The position numbers were made by a program, and so were the translations under genes. Positions 26,773 to 34,490 of a stretch of 64,000 nucleotides of DNA are shown here, one piece after another (within the stretch, counting starts at the first letter, position 1; each line of letters begins with the position of its first letter). Source of the stretch: UMGS172 sp045546915 (GTDB taxonomy: Bacteria > Bacillota > Clostridia > Oscillospirales > Acutalibacteraceae); assembly GCA_045546915.1 (NCBI GenBank), contig JAZQDU010000027.1, positions 186,001 to 250,000 on the forward strand. The letters run 5' to 3'. The notes below the pieces were generated by a model. The model had not been told where the DNA came from, ran no database searches, and worked only from the letters and a program-made list of their open reading frames with translations.

Positions 26773-27216
26773 ATGAATATACAAAGCAACGATTATACCA
26801 AACTGGTTGATGCAAAATCACCGCCATCACCCATTGTAAAGGATACATTGGCTGCGTTTTTTACAGGCGGTGCGATATGCGTATTAGGTCAGGCTCTGAC
26901 CTCGGTTTATGAGACGTTACCGCTTACCGAAAAAGGGGTTAAGGCGTTGGTTCCCGTAACACTTATTTTTATAACAGCCGTACTGACCGCTTTGGGTGTT
27001 TTTGATAAAATTGCAAAATTTGCCGGTGCCGGCACACTTGTTCCAATAACCGGCTTTGCAAATGCAGTTGTATCCCCCGCCATTGAGTATAAGGCAGAGG
27101 GTTTTGTTTTAGGTGTCGGTGCAAACATGTTCAAAATCGCCGGCCCCGTCATCGTCTACGGCACGGTTGCGAGTGTAATTTATGGGATTATTTATTGGAT
27201 AACCACATTGTTTTAA
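26773..27216 (+). CDS. spoVAC: Stage V sporulation protein AC
   Basis: Membrane protein of the SpoVA channel that moves dipicolinic acid into the forespore and out during germination. The 147-residue length fits. Family motifs include FFTGGAICVLGQAL (about 28-41), GVFDKIAKFAGAGTLVPITGF (about 75-95), SPAIEYKAEGFVLGVGANMF (about 100-119) and a C-terminal span. AGAGGTG precedes the ATG. The gene stands alone, without spoVAD or spoVAE beside it. Its last 90 bases and downstream terminator recur at 28794-28947. A GTAGGG palindromic element follows the stop codon directly. Confidence 0.9.
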   Translation: MNIQSNDYTKLVDAKSPPSPIVKDTLAAFFTGGAICVLGQALTSVYETLPLTEKGVKALVPVTLIFITAVLTALGVFDKIAKFAGAGTLVPITGFANAVVSPAIEYKAEGFVLGVGANMFKIAGPVIVYGTVASVIYGIIYWITTLF

Positions 27217-27219
27217 TTC

Positions 27220-27243
27220 GTAGGGCAGGGGCTTGCTCCTGCC
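27220..27243 (+). repeat. GTAGGG-type palindromic (REP-like) element
   Basis: GTAGG followed by GCAGGGGCTTGCTCCTGC, which folds to a 9-bp hairpin with one G-T pair. It lies a few bases after the spoVAC stop. A near-identical copy is at 28887-28910. It shares the GTAGGG-plus-palindrome plan with elements at 41226, 41395 and 46074. Confidence 0.7.
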
Positions 27244-27246
27244 ACC

Positions 27247-27282
27247 AAAAAAAGGCTTGACCCCCTTAGGTCAAGCCTTTTT
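27247..27282. terminator. Bidirectional terminator after spoVAC
   Basis: AAAAAGGCTTGACC and GGTCAAGCCTTTTT form the stem with a CCCTTA-type loop. It can serve spoVAC and the convergent gene that ends at 27301. Confidence 0.88.
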
Positions 27283-27300
27283 ACTATAATTTAGGTAAAA

Positions 27301-28587
27301 TCATCGCCATTCGAGACTGTGACTATCATGAGCAGTAAGACATTTGCCTGGAGCATTTACATAATCGCAATGATATATCAATACTGAATTGCTAAGCTTT
27401 GTACAGATAGCACCATTGCGAAATTTACAGTAAAGTTTTTTGGTGGGTTCTGTGTCGTAATTAGGTTGAGTATTTGATTGTTCAATAAGTCGGTTAATAT
27501 TATTTATGACAGATTTAATGGCAATTTCTAATGTTTCTTTGTATTCTTCAGGTAGTTCACTAGATTTTTGAATTTCCCTGAAACCACTCAGCATTTCTTG
27601 CCACTGACTCTTTGTATTGCTTTCATACTGCAATCTGCTAAAGAGCCACAAAAAATAACATTCTGTTTTTATATCTAATTTTGCTAATGTTGCAATCTGT
27701 CTTGCTACATCAAAATACTTTGAAGCATCTTCTGCGAGCCGTTCTTTTTCCTCTGTGGTATACATATCAGACAACCACTCGGAAAGCAGATTTTTACCTA
27801 AGTAATAACAAGCACTGACACTACCAAGTTTTGCTGCTTGCTTCATTAGTTCTTCATTTACTGGATCAGAGGCAATGGCCTCTTCGTACATTTTTTGGCC
27901 TTCAAGTTGGTCTTCAATCAGTTTTTCTTGTTGCTTTTTCACTTCTTCCTGCTGTCTTCTTTCTTCTTCCCGTTGCTCGGCTTCTTTTTGTTTGCGTTCT
28001 TCCTCTTCTTCTTTTTTCTTTAGAATATATGTTTCAGCTTCTTTGCATTGAATTTCTGCCAATGATTGCATCAAATTCATATCGTTTTCTTCAATAGCAA
28101 TATTATATATTTCTTTTTTTCGCATGGACTCAGCTTTTTTTATGTCATTATCTATATCATAAATACTAAATGCCATTAAAAACGATATAAATAGTCCTAA
28201 TAATGCTAAATATGGCCAAAAAAATATGCCTAACGAAAATATACTTAATACAATTGTACCAGCTATTGCAATCCAAAAAATTCCTGTTCTCCAATAACTT
28301 AAAAAGCAGTTTGCAATTACTGTTGCTAAAAACAGTGCGCCACGCGTTTTCCAAAAGTTATCGCCCAGTTTTAGATAAGAGGTCATAAAAGAGCGTACAG
28401 GGCTGTAAAACAAGGAGAGTGTAATAAGTACTAAAAGCAAAAAATATATTACACCTGATATTCTTCTTAAAGTTTTTCTTTTTTTGTAGGTTTCACGCTG
28501 AGTATATAAGTCAGTCAACTCTTTTGAAGACAGTGTTCCTCCAGCTTTAAATACTTCTATTTCCTGATACAAAGCTTCTAAATTCAT
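27301..28587 (-). CDS. Unknown membrane protein with coiled coil, helical repeats and a C-terminal Cys cluster
   Basis: About 428 residues from the ATG at 28587, which has GAGAGGAG upstream; the longer frame adds 28 unlikely residues. A cytoplasmic head (about 1-40) leads into four hydrophobic segments (about 42-62, 80-100, 102-122, 124-144). A highly charged Glu/Lys/Gln/Arg coiled coil (about 185-235) and Sel1- or TPR-like helices (about 235-375, e.g. EELMKQAAKLGSVSACYYLG) follow. The end has LYCKFRNGAICTKL...YHCDYVNAPGKC, whose four cysteines could bind zinc. I do not recognise the family. The gene is visibly more AT-rich than its neighbours and lies between two copies of the spoVAC 3' end, signs of acquisition by transfer. 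Confidence 0.7.
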   Translation of the reverse strand: MNLEALYQEIEVFKAGGTLSSKELTDLYTQRETYKKRKTLRRISGVIYFLLLVLITLSLFYSPVRSFMTSYLKLGDNFWKTRGALFLATVIANCFLSYWRTGIFWIAIAGTIVLSIFSLGIFFWPYLALLGLFISFLMAFSIYDIDNDIKKAESMRKKEIYNIAIEENDMNLMQSLAEIQCKEAETYILKKKEEEEERKQKEAEQREEERRQQEEVKKQQEKLIEDQLEGQKMYEEAIASDPVNEELMKQAAKLGSVSACYYLGKNLLSEWLSDMYTTEEKERLAEDASKYFDVARQIATLAKLDIKTECYFLWLFSRLQYESNTKSQWQEMLSGFREIQKSSELPEEYKETLEIAIKSVINNINRLIEQSNTQPNYDTEPTKKLYCKFRNGAICTKLSNSVLIYHCDYVNAPGKCLTAHDSHSLEWR

Positions 28588-28749
28588 AGTTTTTCTCCTC
28601 TCAAAATTAATGGTATAACTGCCCAAGAATATAAAGTGTAGAAAATAACCAGAAAATTGAACATTCTGCAATATTCAACAAATTTAGCATAAATAGTATA
28701 TCACTATATAAAAGAAAAAACAAGCCTTTTCCAAAAAGGATGTGTCCTA

Positions 28750-28883
28750 TATTAACAGCAGCCGAAGGCGTTGTGTTAGAAGTTGGGACTAAAATGTTCA
28801 CAATCGCCGGCCCCGTCATCGTCTACGGCACGGTGGCGAGTGTGGTTTATGGGGTTATTTATTGGATAACCACATTGTTTTAA
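28750..28883 (+). pseudogene. Truncated second copy of the spoVAC 3' end
   Basis: Read on the plus strand in frame with the stop at 28881-28883, this encodes EGVVLEVGTKMFTIAGPVIV and onward to YWITTLF, matching the last 39 residues of SpoVAC with a few changes. A weaker match extends upstream to about 28750. The N-terminal three quarters are missing and no start or promoter is apparent, so it is a remnant and not a working gene. Confidence 0.85.
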
Positions 28884-28947
28884 TTCGTAGGGCAGGGGCT
28901 TGCTCCTGCCGCCAAAAAAAGGCTTGACCGTTTGGTCAAGCCTTTTT
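28794..28947 (+). repeat. Direct repeat, right copy: spoVAC 3' end plus palindrome and terminator
   Basis: Partner of 27127-27282. It carries the spoVAC tail remnant, the palindrome at 28887-28910 and a terminator (GGCTTGACC / GGTCAAGCC, 28920-28942) that also ends the HTH gene on the other strand. Confidence 0.92.
28887..28910 (+). repeat. GTAGGG-type palindromic (REP-like) element, second spoVAC copy
   Basis: Same GTAGGG-plus-hairpin sequence as 27220-27243, at the same place relative to the spoVAC stop codon. It was duplicated together with the flanking sequence, so it is not an independent insertion. Confidence 0.7.
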
Positions 28948-29146
28948 AATCAGGAATATACTCTGCAATATCTTCAATACGGCAGTCTAAAGCATCGCAT
29001 AATTTACTGATAGTCTTTGTTTCAATGTTTTCATTTGCTTTTAAGCGACGAATGGTTTTACTATCGATTCCACATCGTTCTCTTAAACGGTAAGTTGTTA
29101 CCCCTTTTTGTTCCATAAGCTTCCAAAGTCGGTCAAACTTTATCAA
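28946..29146 (-). CDS. Small Cro/CI-type (XRE) transcriptional regulator
   Basis: A DNA-binding helix-turn-helix protein of 66 residues. The start is placed at the TTG at 29146 (MIKFDRLWKLMEQKGVTTYRL) because GGGGTG lies five bases upstream and the family begins this way; the ATG at 29167 has no ribosome binding site. The helix-turn-helix spans about residues 17-37 (TYRLRERCGIDSKTIRRLKAN). The end DCRIEDIAEYIPD is typical of this single-domain group. Its target is unknown. It is downstream of the duplicated spoVAC tail and shares the terminator there. Confidence 0.8.
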   Translation of the reverse strand: MIKFDRLWKLMEQKGVTTYRLRERCGIDSKTIRRLKANENIETKTISKLCDALDCRIEDIAEYIPD

Positions 29147-29191
29147 AACTACACCCCATTTTGACATGATTTATATAACACTATAAAACTA

Positions 29192-29692
29192 TTAATACGA
29201 CAACAGCGGTGCTGAGCCGTCATCTTTGCCTTTTTCTATACTCTTTACCTCAACGGTGTAACGGTCGCCGTCAGAGTCTACCGTTACACGGTCGCCAACG
29301 TGTTTCCCAAGCAACGCCGAGCCCAACGGTGATTCTTTACTAATCCTGCCCTCAAGCGGATTACAACGCACCGTAGTAACTATCTGTACGGTATCGGTGT
29401 CGCCTTCGTCTACAAACAACAGTTCTATTTTATCATAAAGTCCTATTTCATCATCGGCAGAACTGTCTTCAATAACGGTGGCGGTCTTTATCATTTTTTC
29501 AAGATATCTCATACGACTTTTATTGCGGTTGAGCGCTTGTTTTGCCGCCTTATATTCAAAGTTTTCACTAAGGTCACCATACGAACGGGTAAGTTGCACC
29601 TCAGCAATCTGTTCAGGCATAAGCACAAGTTTTCGGTGGTCAAGTTCTTCTTTCATCTTCTTTATATCAAGGCTGGTCAATTCGTTATTCAT
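29192..29692 (-). CDS. greA: GreA/GreB-family transcription elongation factor
   Basis: Factor that enters the RNA polymerase secondary channel and promotes cleavage of backtracked RNA. The start at 29692 (MNNELTSLDIKKM) follows AGAGGA; the longer frame is not supported. The 166-residue protein has an N-terminal coiled coil with the tip region TRSYGDLSENFEYKAAK (about 36-52) carrying the two conserved acidic residues, and a C-terminal FKBP-like domain with SPLGSALLGKHVGDRVTV (about 120-137). Compared with usual GreA it has Tyr-Gly at the tip and Phe in place of Ala before Glu-Tyr, so it is a diverged member, and a second greA may exist elsewhere. Confidence 0.85.
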   Translation of the reverse strand: MNNELTSLDIKKMKEELDHRKLVLMPEQIAEVQLTRSYGDLSENFEYKAAKQALNRNKSRMRYLEKMIKTATVIEDSSADDEIGLYDKIELLFVDEGDTDTVQIVTTVRCNPLEGRISKESPLGSALLGKHVGDRVTVDSDGDRYTVEVKSIEKGKDDGSAPLLSY

Positions 29693-29804
29693 AAAAAATC
29701 CTCTTTGCTTGTTATTTACTGTATTATATCTTCTTTTTGTTGGATAATCAAGCGTTTTGTGTTCACGCAAAACCGCCAAAAACGTCAAAAAACTACACTA
29801 CACT

Positions 29805-29837
29805 TAGACAAAATATCCGTTGTTGTTGGCATATAAT
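29805..29837 (+). promoter_or_regulatory. spoIIE promoter with 21-bp spacer (Spo0A-activated type)
   Basis: -35-like TAGACA (29805-29810) and -10 TATAAT (29832-29837) are 21 bases apart. Long 21-22-base spacers are a known feature of Spo0A-activated sigma-A promoters such as spoIIG and spoIIE in Bacillus. A convincing 0A box was not found; CGTCAAAA (near 29783) is only a partial match. Confidence 0.5.
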
Positions 29838-29870
29838 AGGCTTGATACAATATGCAAAGGACGGATAAAA

Positions 29871-32183
29871 ATGAAGGAACTGACAAACGAAGCCTCCACT
29901 ATAAATATTTTGGAGGCGGTTTCAAAATTCACACTCGCAGCCACCCACCTCGGCGTATGTGTTTTAGGCTTTTTCATGGCAAAAACCTCACTTTGGGGAG
30001 GAATTTCTCCTTTAGGTACGGCTTTTGCGGCAGGTATGCCGTTTCTCTACACGCCTGCAGCTGGTATAGGAGCCTTATTGGGCTACATAGTGGGCCCATC
30101 GTTTTCAAGCGGTCTCAAATATTCGGCGGCTTTGCTTGCTATAATTGTTATACGTTTTATTTTGGCAGGCGTTCGCCCTGCACTAAACAGTACGCTGTGT
30201 TCGGCATTTGTTTCACTCGCTGTGGTTACGGGAGTCGGTTTTGCCTCAGCAGGCGGTGACGTTTTGTCGGGAAGTGCTTTGAGTTTGGCGGAAGGTATGC
30301 TGGCAGGTGGCGGTGCTTATTTTATCCGCAGAGCAACGGCAGTAAAATGGGGACGCACCTCATACTTTTCAGGCGAACAACTTGCCTCTTTGCTTATCAC
30401 CATTAACCTTGCACTGACCTCGCTTTATCCTTTGTCATTTGACGGCATTTCCGCAGGACGCATTCTAGCACTAATTCTAATTTTATTTACCGCGCGTTAC
30501 GGTAAAGTTGGGTCGGCGGTCGTTTGCTCGGTTGCGGCGGCCGTTTCGGTCTGCGTTGCAGGACAAGGCTCAACAAGTGCTTTGGTGTTATGCTTTTCAG
30601 GACTTGCGGCAGGTGTTTTTTCTAACCTTGGCAAGATAATAACAGCACTTTCACCCGTTATTGTAAGCGGAATGTGGTTGCTTATTTCCTCTGCATCTTT
30701 CGGCTCGTCTACCCACTTTTTAGAGGCGGTTATCGGTGCTGCCGTCTTCCTGCTTATACCCAAATCTTTATCCGCCGGAATCGGTCGTGTTATTTCTCCG
30801 CCTGTAGTAACACCCGATTCAAAAGGACTTCGTAAAACCCTCACAATGCGATTAAGTCAGGCTTCAACGGCGCTAAGCGGCGTTTCGGATACGGTAGAAG
30901 ATGTGTCACGATGCCTTGCAATAAACCGAAAACCGTCTTTTTCGGCAGTGCTTCACAACATAGAGAATGATGCTTGCAGAGGTTGTTCGCTTATGCTTCA
31001 TTGTTGGGAGCGAAAACGCAAAAGTACCACCGACGCAATACTTGCTATGAGCGATGCCGTCAAGCGGTGTCAACCCGTCAGCACAGCCGATACCCCCCGC
31101 GAATTTAAAGACACCTGCCTAAGACTTGAACGGTTTGAAGGTTCGGTTGTACGACATTATTCCGACTTTTTAAGCCGACTCTCTGCCGAAAAACGCATTA
31201 CTGAAATGCGCGGTGTGCTTTCCGACCAGATGAAGGGTGTTTCAAATATGCTGTCAGAGATGTCAGATGAATTTTCTTCGGCCTTGGAATACGATGTTTT
31301 TCTTGCAGAACGTGTTGCAACAGCACTTAAAGAGTTTGATATCCGTGCAGATGAATGTTGTTGTGTTGTGGACAAGTTTGGCCGAATGACGGTTGAAATA
31401 AAACTTTTGCAAATGCCCGATTTGCCCCTTAACCGAGCACGGATTTTGTCTAAAATTGAAGAAATTTGCGAACGTGATTTTGAACCGCCCGAAATAAACC
31501 GCACGGGACACACCTGCTATATTACCGTAACCGAAAAGGCTGTTTTCTCGGTCGATGCTTATGTTACTCAGTTTAATCAGGGTAAAAATCAACTTTGCGG
31601 CGATACCTGCAAATTTTTCCCTGACGGACGAGGACGGTATATCGTAATCTTGAGCGACGGAATGGGTAGCGGAGGCCGTGCCGCTGTTGATTCTGCCATG
31701 ACCGTAAACCTGACCGAAAGACTTATAAAAGCGGGTTTTGGCTTCGACTGTTCATTAAGGATTGTCAATTCATCAATGCAATTAAAATCGACCGACGAAT
31801 CTTTGGCAACGCTGGACATTTCCTGCATTGACCTGCACACCGGTCAAACCGAACTTTTAAAGGCCGGTGCTGCGCCAACGCTGGTTCGTCGAAACGGACG
31901 TACAGGCAGAGCAGAATGTCGCTCGCTTCCTGCCGGTATTTTACAAGACGTAGGCTTTGACCGCGCCACCGTAACCCTTCGCGAAGGCGACCTGCTTGTA
32001 ATGATTTCGGACGGTGCGTGCAGCGACGGTACCGACTGGATATGCGCCGAACTTGAGGCGTTTAAAGACGGTAGTGCAAAGCAATTATCAGAGCATCTTG
32101 CCTCGGCCGCAAGACGCCGCAGACACGACGGTCACGATGACGATATAACCGTTTTTGCTGCCGTAATAGAAAAGGCTGTATAA
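29871..32183 (+). CDS. spoIIE: Stage II sporulation protein E (sigma-F activating phosphatase)
   Basis: Membrane-bound PP2C-type phosphatase that dephosphorylates SpoIIAA and so activates sigma-F in the forespore. The start at 29871 (MKELTNEAS) follows CAAAGGA. The 770-residue protein has about ten N-terminal membrane spans (about 25-310), a central regulatory and dimer region (about 320-550), and a C-terminal PP2C domain from about 560 with the metal-binding motif LSDGMGSGGRAA (near 600), a SLATLDISCIDLHTGQ strand, and VMISDGACSDG and DDDITVF near the end. Divergent from greA. The gene ends close to a palindrome that overlaps the glyA promoter. Confidence 0.95.
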   Translation: MKELTNEASTINILEAVSKFTLAATHLGVCVLGFFMAKTSLWGGISPLGTAFAAGMPFLYTPAAGIGALLGYIVGPSFSSGLKYSAALLAIIVIRFILAGVRPALNSTLCSAFVSLAVVTGVGFASAGGDVLSGSALSLAEGMLAGGGAYFIRRATAVKWGRTSYFSGEQLASLLITINLALTSLYPLSFDGISAGRILALILILFTARYGKVGSAVVCSVAAAVSVCVAGQGSTSALVLCFSGLAAGVFSNLGKIITALSPVIVSGMWLLISSASFGSSTHFLEAVIGAAVFLLIPKSLSAGIGRVISPPVVTPDSKGLRKTLTMRLSQASTALSGVSDTVEDVSRCLAINRKPSFSAVLHNIENDACRGCSLMLHCWERKRKSTTDAILAMSDAVKRCQPVSTADTPREFKDTCLRLERFEGSVVRHYSDFLSRLSAEKRITEMRGVLSDQMKGVSNMLSEMSDEFSSALEYDVFLAERVATALKEFDIRADECCCVVDKFGRMTVEIKLLQMPDLPLNRARILSKIEEICERDFEPPEINRTGHTCYITVTEKAVFSVDAYVTQFNQGKNQLCGDTCKFFPDGRGRYIVILSDGMGSGGRAAVDSAMTVNLTERLIKAGFGFDCSLRIVNSSMQLKSTDESLATLDISCIDLHTGQTELLKAGAAPTLVRRNGRTGRAECRSLPAGILQDVGFDRATVTLREGDLLVMISDGACSDGTDWICAELEAFKDGSAKQLSEHLASAARRRRHDGHDDDITVFAAVIEKAV

Positions 32184-32216
32184 GTTATTTTTTGTCGAAA
32201 AACTTGTATATTGCTA

Positions 32217-32255
32217 TTGATTTATACACGGATATGCATTATAATATCCGTGTAT
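32217..32255 (+). promoter_or_regulatory. glyA promoter overlapped by a perfect inverted repeat
   Basis: -35 TTGATT (32217-32222), 17-bp spacer, -10 TATAAT (32240-32245). Arms ATACACGGATAT (32224-32235) and ATATCCGTGTAT (32244-32255) form a 12-bp inverted repeat across the spacer and -10. T-rich sequence follows. It could be an operator for glyA, the spoIIE terminator, or both. Confidence 0.6.
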
Positions 32256-32278
32256 GATTTTTGTTTCAGGAGGCTATT

Positions 32279-33532
32279 ATGTACGAGAATCTTTTGGATT
32301 CGGTTGGTTTTGTCAAATCGGTCGATAAAGAAGTGGGCGACGCAATGGAATTGGAACTTCGTCGCGAACAACAAAATATTGAACTTATCGCATCTGAAAA
32401 CTTCGTTTCACCCGGAGTTATGGCGGCTATGGGTTCGGTACTCACCAACAAATATGCTGAGGGTTATCCCGGAAAGCGTTATTACGGCGGTTGTCAATAT
32501 GTTGATATCGTTGAGGATATTGCACGTGAGCGTGCTTGCAAAATTTTCGGTGCCGGCTTTGCCAACGTTCAGCCCCATTCGGGTGCTCAGGCCAACCAGG
32601 CGGTTTATTTGGCTCTTATTCAACCGGGAGATACCGTTATGGGTATGAACCTTGCACACGGCGGACATCTTACTCACGGCTCGCCCGTAAACAGTTCGGG
32701 TAAACTTTACAACTTCGTTCCTTACGGCGTAAACGACGACGGCTTTATTGATTATGATGAAATGCGTAAAATCGCTAAAGAATGTAAACCCAAACTTATC
32801 GTTGCAGGTGCTTCGGCTTACGCACGAGAGATACGTTTTGATATTATTAAACAGATTGCCAATGAAGTAAATGCTTTGTTTATGGTTGATATGGCTCACA
32901 TTGCCGGCCTTGTTGCCGCAGGTCTTCATATGAACCCTTGCAAATATGCCGACGTTGTGACCACCACCACTCATAAAACCTTAAGAGGTCCGAGAGGCGG
33001 TATGATTCTTTGCAACGACGAAGAAATTTTTAAAGCAATTAACAAGGCCGTGTTCCCCGGTAATCAGGGAGGCCCCTTGATGCACGTTATCGCAGGTAAG
33101 GCTGTATGCTTCGGCGAGGCTCTCACCGACGAATTCAAGACATATCAAGAGCAGATTGTTAAAAACGCTAAGGCATTGAGCGAATCGCTTTTGGAAAACG
33201 GCATAAACCTTGTATCAAACGGTACCGATAACCACCTTATGCTTTTAGACCTTCGCGGCACAGGCGTTACCGGTAAAGAACTTGAACACCGTCTTGATGA
33301 GGTTAACATTACCGCCAATAAGAACGCTATCCCTAACGACCCCGAAAAGCCGTTTGTTACAAGCGGTGTCCGTCTTGGCACTCCTGCCGCTACCACCCGC
33401 GGTCTTAAAGAGGAAGATTTTAAAGAAATCGGCCGTCTTATTGCTCTTTGTGTTAAAGATTTTGACAATAAAAAGGACGAAATCAAGGCAAGTGTTGCTG
33501 CGATTTGTGCAAAATATCCCCTTTACAACTAA
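32279..33532 (+). CDS. glyA: Serine hydroxymethyltransferase
   Basis: PLP enzyme that converts serine and tetrahydrofolate to glycine and methylene-tetrahydrofolate, the main source of one-carbon units. The start at 32279 (MYENLLDSV) follows AGGAGG by five bases. The 417-residue length is normal. Visible motifs: ELIASENFVSPGV (about 31-43), YAEGYPGKRYYGGCQYVD (about 54-71), and the PLP-lysine loop TTTTHKTLRGPRGG (about 224-237). The C-terminal small domain is complete. It is followed by fba after 44 bases with its own AGGAGG-like site, so a bicistronic message is likely. Confidence 0.96.
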   Translation: MYENLLDSVGFVKSVDKEVGDAMELELRREQQNIELIASENFVSPGVMAAMGSVLTNKYAEGYPGKRYYGGCQYVDIVEDIARERACKIFGAGFANVQPHSGAQANQAVYLALIQPGDTVMGMNLAHGGHLTHGSPVNSSGKLYNFVPYGVNDDGFIDYDEMRKIAKECKPKLIVAGASAYAREIRFDIIKQIANEVNALFMVDMAHIAGLVAAGLHMNPCKYADVVTTTTHKTLRGPRGGMILCNDEEIFKAINKAVFPGNQGGPLMHVIAGKAVCFGEALTDEFKTYQEQIVKNAKALSESLLENGINLVSNGTDNHLMLLDLRGTGVTGKELEHRLDEVNITANKNAIPNDPEKPFVTSGVRLGTPAATTRGLKEEDFKEIGRLIALCVKDFDNKKDEIKASVAAICAKYPLYN

Positions 33533-33576
33533 TTAATAAATAATTCGCAACAGCGATTAAATTTGGAGGAATAAAT

Positions 33577-34440
33577 ATGTTAGTATCAGCAAAAGAAATG
33601 TTGAACAAAGCCAAAGCAGGCAAATACGCAGTAGGTCAGTTTAACATCAACAACCTTGAATGGACCAAGGCTATTCTTCTCACTGCAGAGGAACTCAAAT
33701 CTCCCGTCATCCTCGGTGTTTCGGAAGGCGCAGGTAAATACATGTGCGGTTACACCACCATCGTTGGTATGGTAAACGGCATGATTAACGAACTCGGCAT
33801 CACCGTTCCCGTTGCACTTCACCTCGACCACGGCTCATACGAAGGTGCTATGAAATGTATCGAAGCAGGCTTCTCTTCGGTTATGTTCGACGGTTCACAC
33901 TACCCCATTGAAGAAAACATTGCAAAGACTAAGGAATTGGTTGCAATTTGCGAAGAGAAAGGTCTTTCTTTAGAGGCTGAAGTTGGTGCTATCGGCGGTG
34001 AGGAAGACGGCGTTATCGGCAACGGCGAAGTTGCAGACCCCGAAGAATGCAAAATGATTGCCGACCTCGGCGTAACCATGCTTGCTGCAGGTATCGGTAA
34101 CATTCACGGTAAATACCCTGAAAATTGGGCAGGTCTTTCTTTCGATACTCTTGATGCTATTCAGCAACTCACCGGCACAATGCCGTTGGTTCTCCATGGC
34201 GGTACAGGTATCCCCGCAGACATGATTCAGAAGGCTATTTCCTTGGGCGTTTCCAAAATCAATGTAAACACCGAATGTCAGCTCGCATTTGCTGCTGCTA
34301 CCCGTGAGTACGTTGAAGCCGGTAAAGACCTTCAGGGCAAAGGTTTCGACCCCAGAAAACTTCTTGCTCCCGGCTTTGAGGCTATTAAGGCTACCGTTAA
34401 AGAGAAGATGGAACTCTTCGGTTCGGTTGGCAAGGCTTAA
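33577..34440 (+). CDS. fba: Fructose-bisphosphate aldolase, class II
   Basis: Zinc-dependent glycolytic aldolase that cleaves fructose 1,6-bisphosphate into dihydroxyacetone phosphate and glyceraldehyde 3-phosphate. The 287-residue protein has the catalytic and zinc motif HLDHGSYE (about 81-88), EAEVGAIGGEED (about 132-143), zinc-ligand His in GNIHGKY (about 175-181), VLHGGTGIP (about 205-213) and KINVNTE (about 226-232). TTGGAGG precedes the ATG. A strong terminator follows, closing the glyA-fba unit. Confidence 0.95.
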   Translation: MLVSAKEMLNKAKAGKYAVGQFNINNLEWTKAILLTAEELKSPVILGVSEGAGKYMCGYTTIVGMVNGMINELGITVPVALHLDHGSYEGAMKCIEAGFSSVMFDGSHYPIEENIAKTKELVAICEEKGLSLEAEVGAIGGEEDGVIGNGEVADPEECKMIADLGVTMLAAGIGNIHGKYPENWAGLSFDTLDAIQQLTGTMPLVLHGGTGIPADMIQKAISLGVSKINVNTECQLAFAAATREYVEAGKDLQGKGFDPRKLLAPGFEAIKATVKEKMELFGSVGKA

Positions 34441-34451
34441 TTAAAATAAAT

Positions 34452-34490
34452 AAAAACACCGCTTAAACGTGAAGTTTAAGCGGTGTTTTT
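34452..34490. terminator. Bidirectional terminator after fba
   Basis: AAAAACACCGCTTAAAC (34452-34468) pairs with GTTTAAGCGGTGTTTTT (34474-34490) around a 5-base loop. Lies between the convergent fba and acetyltransferase genes. Confidence 0.9.

Larger units (their letters stand above)
27127..27282 (+). repeat. Direct repeat, left copy: spoVAC 3' end plus palindrome and terminator
   Basis: This stretch matches 28794-28947 over its whole length. By eye there are about six substitutions and a changed terminator loop in 155 bases. It contains the last 30 codons of spoVAC, the GTAGGG palindrome and the terminator. The two copies bracket one AT-rich gene. Confidence 0.92.

Noticed and set aside
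28607..28819. Minus-strand open frame over the duplicated spoVAC tail
   Set aside because: It is the antisense of the spoVAC remnant; the same antisense frame appears at the intact spoVAC.
27301..29146. Defence island or toxin-antitoxin system made of the AT-rich gene and the small HTH regulator
   Set aside because: The two genes are separated by the repeat and its terminator, share no operon, and neither shows toxin, nuclease or defence motifs.
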